From Planctomycetota bacterium (lineage in GTDB: Bacteria > Planctomycetota > B15-G4), in contig QNBX01000160.1 in the NCBI GenBank assembly GCA_003644265.1, positions 1-9,989 of the forward strand: a stretch of 9,989 nt of DNA, written 5' to 3'. The position numbers and the translations under genes were made by a program. Shown one piece after another: positions 1-4,380 of the stretch (positions are counted from its first letter, which is position 1; every line of letters begins with the position of its first letter). The notes under the pieces are model-generated. The model was given only the letters and a program-made list of their open reading frames with translations, was not told the origin of the DNA and ran no database searches.

Positions 1-573
1 CGTCGTCAGCCCGCGGGGCGTCCAGACCTCGGCCGAGAAGAAGTCCGTCGCTGCGATCTGCTCCCAGTGAACCTTGAGGAAGGTCCGCCACGACGATGCC
101 CGGTCGGGCGCGGGCTTGATGCCGTTCGCCTTGAGCACGTTCGCGATGGTGGTGGACGCGACGCAATGCCCCATTCCCTTCAGCTCGCCCTGGATGCGGC
201 AGTAGCCCCAGCTCGAGTTCTCCGTCGCCATGCGGACGATCAGCGCCTTGATGGTCTTCATCAGGCCCGGCCGCCCGACGCGCTTCGCCTGATACGTCCA
301 CTTCGCTGCGATCAGCTTGCGGTGCCAGTGCATGATCGTGTCCGGCGTGACGATCGTGGCAAAGCGGTCCAGCGCGCGACGACCGATGAGCTTGCCCTTG
401 GCCGCGAGGCGTCGGCGTTGATCGTGGGAGAGGCGCAGACGGCGTCCACCAAGTTGCTCCTTGAGGACGCGGTTCTCCTCCACGAGGTACTCAATGAGTA
501 CCTGCTGGCGGCGGCCCATCCAGCCGGCAACGGAGATGAGGAGGAGCTGGATCGGTTGGATCGCGGCATTCAT
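1..573 (-). CDS. rve-type DDE transposase, N-terminal 191 residues (runs off left edge)
   Basis: The reading frame is open from the ATG at 573 to the window edge and encodes residues 1-191 of a transposase that catalyses DNA strand transfer of its own element. The start MNAAIQPIQLLLISVAGWMG is followed by a charged helical stretch (EENRVLKEQ, residues about 32-40). Next come a helix-turn-helix-like segment containing WGYCRIQGEL (about 122-131) and the beginning of the integrase fold, with the first catalytic Asp at residue 177 in AATDFF. The remaining two acids are visible only in the right-hand copy. No frameshift or stop is seen in this half. IS3/IS481-like integrase-core elements are the closest relatives I recognise, but the exact IS family is not assigned. 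Confidence 0.9.
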   Translation of the reverse strand, partial: MNAAIQPIQLLLISVAGWMGRRQQVLIEYLVEENRVLKEQLGGRRLRLSHDQRRRLAAKGKLIGRRALDRFATIVTPDTIMHWHRKLIAAKWTYQAKRVGRPGLMKTIKALIVRMATENSSWGYCRIQGELKGMGHCVASTTIANVLKANGIKPAPDRASSWRTFLKVHWEQIAATDFFSAEVWTPRGLTT

Positions 574-579
574 GCGGGC

Positions 580-585
580 ATTGTA
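580..585 (-). promoter_or_regulatory. Possible -10 box of the transposase promoter (TACAAT)
   Basis: On the minus strand TACAAT lies six bases upstream of the transposase ATG at 573. The deleted copy keeps the same TACAAT in the same place (around 3530) although the leader around it has diverged. There is no Shine-Dalgarno sequence between it and the ATG and no clear -35 box. If it is a real -10 element, transcription would begin at or very near the ATG, giving a leaderless mRNA. This is inference from one hexamer. Confidence 0.3.
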
Positions 586-623
586 GGCGACCACAAGTCC
601 CTGTCCCTGAGCGACTTACGTCG

Positions 624-645
624 CGGCCGAGTTTGTGGATAGGAC
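624..645 (-). repeat. Terminal inverted repeat of the left IS copy
   Basis: These 22 bases are identical to the right terminal repeat of the deleted copy (3572-3593) and are the exact reverse complement of its left terminal repeat. The core reads CGGCCGAGTTTGTGGATAGG on the plus strand. The transposase-distal end of the right-hand IS copy (from 9117) matches the complement with three clustered mismatches. This defines the transposase-proximal edge of the element. Confidence 0.85.
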
Positions 646-658
646 GGGCGCGCCCGTC
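643..658. repeat. Perfect 16-bp palindrome at the IS / RCC1-gene junction
   Basis: GACGGGCGCGCCCGTC is its own reverse complement. It begins inside the last bases of the IS end and finishes 16 bp downstream of the stop codon of the RCC1-like gene, which reads leftwards. It could fold as a GC-rich stem and help stop transcription, but no T-run follows on the minus strand, so a classical intrinsic terminator is not supported. It may simply be created by the insertion junction. Confidence 0.5.
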
Positions 659-674
659 GGACAGCCCAGCTCGC

Positions 675-2798
675 CTACGGCACCACGCCCATGATCGCGT
701 TGGACAGCGCCACGCCGGCCACGGCCGCGGCGTCCTGGATGGCCCACTGGGCCCACAGCTCCGTGCCGGGAAGCGAGCCGGGCGGCATGATGAATGGCAG
801 CGCCATGCCCCCCTCCTCGTCGGTGACCAGCACGAGCACCTCGATCACGGTTGGGAACGCGAGCAACGTGCCTCCCTTGAATGGCACCGGGCTGCTGGAC
901 AACGCGACGAACAGCCCGGCCAGGGCGCTGGGCGCCGCGTTGGAGAGCTCGGCGGCGTTGCTGCTCCCAACGGCGAGATTGCCGCTGCCGGCCAGCAACG
1001 GGTCGCCGTACAGGCCTGCCATCGCAGAACCCGCGTCGCTCCAGGCGCTGATGGGAGCACGCAGCGCAAGGGAGTGGCCTCCGCCAGCCGCCACCTGAGT
1101 GAAGTCCATTCCGTCGGGCGCATGCGAGACCTGGCCAGCGCCGTCAGCGCCCCACGACACGATCGAACCGTCGGCACGCAGCGCCAGGGAGTGGCTGCCG
1201 CCCGCCCCCACCTGAGTGAAACCGGTTCCGAGCGGGGTGTTCGAGACCTCGCCATCCCAGTCAGCGCCCCACGCGACGATCGAGCCATCGACACGCAGCG
1301 CCAGGGAGTTCGTGTCGCCCGCCGCCACCTGAGTGAACCCGGTTGCAAGCGGAGTAGTCGAGACCTGGCCTTCCCAGTCAGCGCCCCACGCCACGATCGA
1401 ACCGTCGGAACGCAGCCCCAGCGAGTGGGAGACGCCGGCCGCCACCTGAGTGAACCCGGGTCCGACCGGGGTGTTCGAGACCTGGCCATAGGTGTCTATG
1501 CCCCACGACACGATCGAACCGTCGGCTCGAAGCGCCGCGGAGTGGGCGTCGCCCGCCGCCACCTGAGTGAAGCCGGTTTCAAGCGGGGTGTTCGAGACCT
1601 GGCCTTCCCAGTCCTGGCCCCACGCCACGATCGAGCCGTCGGCTCGCAACGCCAGGGAGTGGGATCCGCCCGCCGCCACCTGATTGAAGCCGGTTGCTAG
1701 CGGGGTGTTCGAGATCTGGCCAAACCAGTCATTGCCCCACGCCACGATCGAACCGTCGGACCGCAGCGCTAGCGAGTGCCACCCGCCCGCCGCCACCTGA
1801 GAGTACCCGCTCCCGCCGGGCGTGCTCCAAACCTGGTCAGATGAGTCACTACCCCAGGACACGAGGTCGCCCTGGACCTCATCCGGGATGTCAGTGCCCA
1901 GCGCCAGGGAGTGCTGCAGGCCGCAGGCAACTTGTGCGAAGCCCGCTCCACTTGGGCTGTGCCTGACCTGACCATCGCTGTCGATGCCCCACGCCACGAT
2001 CGTCCCATCGGCTCGCAACGCCAGGGAGTGGTCGGCGCCCGCCGCCACCTGAGTGAACCCGGGTCCAAGCGGGGTGCCCGAGACCTGGCCCGAATCGTCC
2101 CTGCCCCATGCCACGATCGAACCGTCGGACCGTAACGCCACGGAATGGTCCCGGCCCCCCGCCACCTGAGTGAACCCGGTTCCAAGCGGGGTGTTCGAGA
2201 CCTCGCCAAAGGCGTCATAGCCCCACGCCACGATCGAACCGTCGGCTCGCAACGCCAGGGAGTGGGAGACGCCCCCCGCCAGCTGAGCGAAACCGATTCC
2301 AAACGGGGGGGGCGAGATCTGGCCACCCCAGTCAACGCCCCACGCCACGATCGAACCGTCGGCACGCAGCGCCAGGGAATGCAGCCCCCCCGCCGCCACC
2401 TGAGTGAACCCGGTCCCGACCGGGGTGTCCGAGATCACGCCATCGCTGTCGAGGCCCCACGCAGCGATCGAGCCGTCGGACCGCAGCGCCAGGGAGTGGT
2501 GAAAGCCCGCCGAAACCTGAGTGAAACCGGTTCCGACCGGGATATCCGAGACCTGGCCATCGTCGTCCTTGCCCCACGCCACGATCGAGCCGTCGGCTCG
2601 CAACGCCAGGGAGTGGTTGCCTCCCCCCGCCACCTGAGTGAACCTGCCCCCCTCCGGCGTGTCCCAGACCTGGTCATAGGAGTCAGACCCCCACGACACG
2701 ATGCCCTGCTGAGCTCGAATCGTGCTCGGCAGCAACCCGACAAGAACAAGTCCGAGGACCATCAGTCTCCGGGAACAACCACGTTGCGAACTATTCAT
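675..2798 (-). CDS. Exported RCC1-like repeat protein with 14 propeller repeats
   Basis: This encodes 707 residues. An upstream in-frame ATG at 2849 exists, but the ATG at 2798 is preferred because GGAGAG lies 7 bases upstream and it directly starts a signal peptide (MNSSQRGCSRRLMVLGLVLV, hydrophobic core about 12-23, likely cleavage near residues 29-30). Residues 31-581 are 14 RCC1-like repeats of 38-39 residues with consensus DGSIVAWGxDxxGQVSxTP, then GFTQVAAGxxHSLALRA. They fall into two sets of seven (31-301 and 310-581) joined by the linker TDIPDEVQ. Residues 582-707 form a separate domain with GTELWAQWAIQD and ALSNAIMG near the end, resembling a C-terminal domain I recall from planctomycete exported proteins. 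The protein probably acts outside the cytoplasm as a binding scaffold. RCC1 folds are beta-propellers, but no ligand or enzyme activity can be read from the sequence. The gene is alone on its strand. Confidence 0.85.
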   Translation of the reverse strand: MNSSQRGCSRRLMVLGLVLVGLLPSTIRAQQGIVSWGSDSYDQVWDTPEGGRFTQVAGGGNHSLALRADGSIVAWGKDDDGQVSDIPVGTGFTQVSAGFHHSLALRSDGSIAAWGLDSDGVISDTPVGTGFTQVAAGGLHSLALRADGSIVAWGVDWGGQISPPPFGIGFAQLAGGVSHSLALRADGSIVAWGYDAFGEVSNTPLGTGFTQVAGGRDHSVALRSDGSIVAWGRDDSGQVSGTPLGPGFTQVAAGADHSLALRADGTIVAWGIDSDGQVRHSPSGAGFAQVACGLQHSLALGTDIPDEVQGDLVSWGSDSSDQVWSTPGGSGYSQVAAGGWHSLALRSDGSIVAWGNDWFGQISNTPLATGFNQVAAGGSHSLALRADGSIVAWGQDWEGQVSNTPLETGFTQVAAGDAHSAALRADGSIVSWGIDTYGQVSNTPVGPGFTQVAAGVSHSLGLRSDGSIVAWGADWEGQVSTTPLATGFTQVAAGDTNSLALRVDGSIVAWGADWDGEVSNTPLGTGFTQVGAGGSHSLALRADGSIVSWGADGAGQVSHAPDGMDFTQVAAGGGHSLALRAPISAWSDAGSAMAGLYGDPLLAGSGNLAVGSSNAAELSNAAPSALAGLFVALSSSPVPFKGGTLLAFPTVIEVLVLVTDEEGGMALPFIMPPGSLPGTELWAQWAIQDAAAVAGVALSNAIMGVVP
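1056..2708 (-). repeat. Array of 14 coding repeats, mostly 117 bp each
   Basis: The repeat portion of the RCC1-like gene is visible at DNA level as near-identical 117-bp units. On the plus strand the blocks ACGATCGAACCGTCGG and GCCACCTGAGTGAA recur at this spacing. The first and eighth units are distinct and share GSDSxDQVWxTP, which marks the start of each seven-unit set. Unit 12 has Asn where the others have His in the HSLALR motif. Strong similarity between units suggests recent duplication or gene conversion, and the array is a likely place for length variation or misassembly. Confidence 0.85.
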
Positions 2799-3138
2799 GA
2801 TCTGACTCTCCGCAGGAGGGGGCACAGCACAGCGCCGGCGCCACCCCATGGCGCTTCGCTGAGAAGGCGGAACGCCTCAAGGGACGGCAGCGGCACGCCA
2901 GCCCACGCCGCCGCGGACCAGGAACTCCCGCCCATCCAAGAGCCGCGCTGATGCAGCACGAGCCCATGTCTCACGGGCGAGACGGCCCGGCACCACAGCC
3001 TCGATCCAGGCAGGCGCCAGGGCACTGTAGCTTATCTTCTGACCCCCTGCTCCGCTGTTTGTTCGAGAGCACGGGGCCCGCGTCTGCGCCCGTCCCCACA
3101 CAACCAGCCTCCTGGCTCCGTTCTTCCGGACCACTTCT
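2799..3138. other. Non-coding region upstream of the RCC1-like gene
   Basis: Apart from the ribosome binding site, I see no gene here that I can support; open frames are short and overlap the GC-rich shadows of both strands. The region must hold the leftward promoter of the RCC1-like gene, but no convincing -35/-10 pair stands out. Two small inverted repeats are visible: AGGCG/CGCCT around GAA at 2865-2877, and a 7-bp stem at 3129-3146 extending into the IS debris. Confidence 0.5.
2806..2811 (-). promoter_or_regulatory. Ribosome binding site GGAGAG deciding the RCC1-gene start
   Basis: Read on the minus strand, GGAGAG ends 7 bases before the ATG at 2798. The alternative upstream ATG at 2849 would place 17 charged, non-conserved residues before the signal peptide. 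The site therefore supports the shorter, 707-residue form. Confidence 0.6.
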
Positions 3139-3146
3139 GAGTGGTC
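3129..3146. repeat. Short hairpin, 7-bp stem and 4-base loop
   Basis: GACCACT, loop TCTG, then AGTGGTC form a perfect stem. The right arm overlaps the start of an IS tail fragment that also begins with AGTGGTCGC, so the stem lies across the junction between unique DNA and IS debris. There is no following T-run on either strand. The function, if any, is unknown. Confidence 0.35.
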
Positions 3147-3177
3147 GCAAGTGACCTCGGGACCGTGGACGCACACC
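3139..3177 (-). mobile_element. 39-bp fragment of the IS tail abutting the deleted IS copy
   Basis: The stretch from AGTGGTCGC to GACGCACACC matches the IS tail at 9221-9260 of the right copy and at about 3281-3320 of the deleted copy, with a few mismatches and a one-base gap. It runs in the same orientation and stops exactly where the left terminal repeat of the deleted copy begins. This suggests an older IS copy that was partly lost, or one into which the deleted copy inserted. Confidence 0.6.
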
Positions 3178-3199
3178 GTCCTATCCACAAACTCGGCCG
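3176..3199 (+). repeat. Left terminal inverted repeat of the deleted IS copy (24 bp)
   Basis: This begins CCGTCCTATCCACAAACTCG and is the exact reverse complement of 3572-3595. The ends of the two larger copies show that at least CGTCCTATCC belongs to the element. Confidence 0.88.
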
Positions 3200-3254
3200 A
3201 CAGTGATCAGCGGGTGTTGGCCAGCTGCGGTGACGAGTTCGGGATGCCGGGTTG

Positions 3255-3521
3255 TCATGCGACGGCCGAGATCGATGGCAGAGTGGTCGCGAACGCCCTC
3301 ATGACCGTGGACGCGCACACCCTCGGCGGATCGGCCTGGCACGGGTCCGGCTGGCCGCGACGGCGTTGATCGCTGGAGAGGCGTAGCCGGCGTCCACCAC
3401 GTTGCTGCTTGAGGACCCGGTTCTCCTCCACGAGGTACTCGATGACCTCCTGCTGACGGCGGCCCATCCAGCCAGCGACGGAGATGAGGAGGAGTTGGAG
3501 GGGTTGGATCGCGGCGTTCAT
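3255..3521 (-). pseudogene. Truncated transposase of the deleted IS copy
   Basis: From the ATG at 3521 the first 50 or so residues (MNAAIQPLQLLLISVAGWMG through LRLSSDQRRR) match the N-terminus of the left-copy transposase. After that the frame crosses the deletion junction and reads about 35 unrelated residues out of the IS tail before stopping at 3255. The 88-residue product has no helix-turn-helix segment and no catalytic acids, so it cannot transpose. It could be a non-functional relic or, speculatively, a short interfering peptide. Confidence 0.8.
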
Positions 3522-3571
3522 GCGGCCATTGTATGGGCACGTAAGTGCTGGCCAGAGGGCCGGTTGCGACA

Positions 3572-3595
3572 CGGCCGAGTTTGTGGATAGGACGG
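3572..3595 (-). repeat. Right terminal inverted repeat of the deleted IS copy (24 bp)
   Basis: This is a perfect inverted partner of 3176-3199. It is identical to the left IS copy end at 624-647, including the terminal GACGG, so the element probably ends at or just after that sequence. Confidence 0.88.
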
Positions 3596-3646
3596 CCCCG
3601 TCGCTGTGCACTTCCCAATGCTCCGTGCCACGCCGCGGGCGTATCG

Positions 3647-3671
3647 CTTGGCTGTGGGCCGTTCAGCCAAG
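3647..3671. promoter_or_regulatory. Inverted repeat upstream of the small Cys-protein gene, possible operator
   Basis: CTTGGCTG and CAGCCAAG are perfect 8-bp inverted arms separated by 9 bases. The right arm ends 19 bases before the ATG at 3691. A TATGCT hexamer follows at 3677-3682 and could be a -10 box, but the spacing to TTGGCT in the left arm (23 bases) is too long for a normal sigma-70 promoter. A dyad in this position could bind a metal-responsive regulator or form a leader hairpin. No regulator gene is present in the window. Confidence 0.35.
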
Positions 3672-3690
3672 CCTGCTATGCTGGGCTGCA

Positions 3691-4083
3691 ATGCTCGTAT
3701 CCTTCCACTCCTCCGTCACATGGCTCCTCGTGCTGGCCCAGCTGGTCGGTGGTTTAGGAGTGTTCTGCGACGAGGGCGTCGGCCAGCCGTCTTGGGAGCT
3801 GTTGCCCTGCGCCTGCGCGGGGACGAGCCAGACTCCTACCGAACTGGCGTGGGAACCACCCGCCGATGATGCTTGCGGTCCGTGCCAGGACACGCAAGCC
3901 ATCGCGATCCAACGGGGCGACGACGAGCGGGTTCTCCCTCCGCCTCCGCTGCAGATCTCGATGCTGGCTCTGGCGGCGCCGATGCCCGCCGCCGCCAGCC
4001 TGACCGATCCGTCGCCTCGCCGCCGCGCCGGTTTTGCGCGCGAAGGCCCAGGACTCGTCGGCACCATCGTTCTCACCTGTTGA
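3691..4083 (+). CDS. Small Cys-containing, probably exported protein linked to the metal-efflux genes
   Basis: This encodes 130 residues. The open frame extends upstream into IS debris, so the ATG at 3691 is chosen because it starts a hydrophobic leader (MLVSFHSSVTWLLVLAQLVG). No Shine-Dalgarno is obvious. The leader lacks basic residues near its start and shows no convincing lipobox, so export is likely but the cleavage site is unclear. The mature part has cysteines at 26, 40 and 42 (CAC), 62 and 65 (CGPC) and 130 (last residue), a Pro-rich stretch (residues 83-86), and a short Arg cluster near 110-112. I recall small proteins with CxxC motifs next to CzcCBA-type operons, where metal binding or a periplasmic accessory role is plausible. 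No named family is assigned. The coding call is weakened by overlapping open frames on the other strand. Confidence 0.6.
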   Translation: MLVSFHSSVTWLLVLAQLVGGLGVFCDEGVGQPSWELLPCACAGTSQTPTELAWEPPADDACGPCQDTQAIAIQRGDDERVLPPPPLQISMLALAAPMPAAASLTDPSPRRRAGFAREGPGLVGTIVLTC

Positions 4084-4380
4084 GCGACGACACCTCCGCC
4101 CGGCCGCGTTCTGCGGGCGAGCGCCGCGATCTGCGTTGACGGGTTCCCCTCGCGGAGCCCCCCATCGATCGACGCAGACTCCTCCCATGCTGCACAGAGG
4201 AGCGCGGCTCGATCCCACAACACCAGCATTCCAGATCGTGGCCCGCGCCTGCCGGTCGCCTGCCGGTCGCCTGCCGATCGCCTGCCGATCGCCTGCCGAT
4301 CGTGTGACGGCACCAACACGTGCCGCCCCACGCATCGCACCAACCCACGAACAGCTCTTCCCTCACGCTGACATCCCACG
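4084..4380. other. 297-bp gap between the small Cys-protein gene and the adaptor gene
   Basis: No gene can be supported here; in particular there is no outer-membrane channel gene, which often precedes or follows czcBA. The gap holds a five-unit 11-bp tandem repeat at 4247-4301. A TTGACG hexamer at 4136-4141 has no matching -10 box at the usual spacing. The adaptor gene may have its own promoter here, or be read through from 3691. Confidence 0.5.
4247..4301. repeat. Five perfect tandem 11-bp repeats upstream of the adaptor gene
   Basis: The unit GCCTGCCGRTC occurs five times head to tail: the first two units have G at the variable position and the last three have A. The array ends 79 bases before the adaptor ATG. 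A period of 11 bp is close to one helical turn, so proteins bound to each unit would sit on the same face of the DNA; strand slippage in GC-rich DNA is the simpler origin. It is not in any supported coding region. Confidence 0.8.

Larger units (their letters stand above)
1..645 (-). mobile_element. Left copy of an rve-type insertion sequence (5' half of the element)
   Basis: This is the transposase-start end of an insertion sequence that continues beyond the left edge. It contains the first 191 codons of the transposase, a 70-bp leader, and a terminal inverted repeat that ends near 645. The same DNA reappears at 9812-9989: over the shared 178 bp I count about six mismatches, roughly 97% identity. 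Joining this copy to the right-hand one gives an element of about 1.34 kb with one 353-residue transposase. Both copies point the same way, so the 8.5 kb between them is flanked by direct repeats. No target-site duplication can be checked because the outer end lies outside the window. Confidence 0.88.
3176..3595 (-). mobile_element. Internally deleted, MITE-like derivative of the flanking IS (420 bp)
   Basis: Both ends of the element are present, but the middle of the transposase is missing. Bases 3178 to about 3327 match the transposase-distal tail of the right copy (9117 to about 9270) at roughly 93%. Bases from about 3352 to 3595 match the transposase-start end of the left copy. About 300 of 353 codons are gone, so the element cannot move by itself but keeps both terminal repeats. 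Those are perfectly complementary over 24 bp, better than in the full-type copy. No clear target-site duplication flanks it. It lies 95 bp before the small Cys-protein gene and about 380 bp upstream of the RCC1-like gene. Confidence 0.85.

Noticed and set aside
643..658. Palindrome as an intrinsic terminator for the RCC1-like gene
   Set aside because: The stem is perfect, but no T-run follows on the minus strand and the palindrome overlaps the IS end.
633..1700. Plus-strand open frame (355 codons) with repeated HDRTVG and RRHLSE motifs
   Set aside because: The periodicity is the antisense image of the RCC1-like repeats; there is no signal peptide, and it starts in the IS end.
2849..2849. Upstream ATG at 2849 as the start of the RCC1-like protein
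   Set aside because: It would put 17 charged residues ahead of a good signal peptide, while the ATG at 2798 has a well-placed GGAGAG.
4247..4301. 11-bp array as a CRISPR or plasmid iteron set
   Set aside because: Units are directly adjacent without spacers, which excludes CRISPR. There is no replication gene or AT-rich stretch nearby to support an origin.
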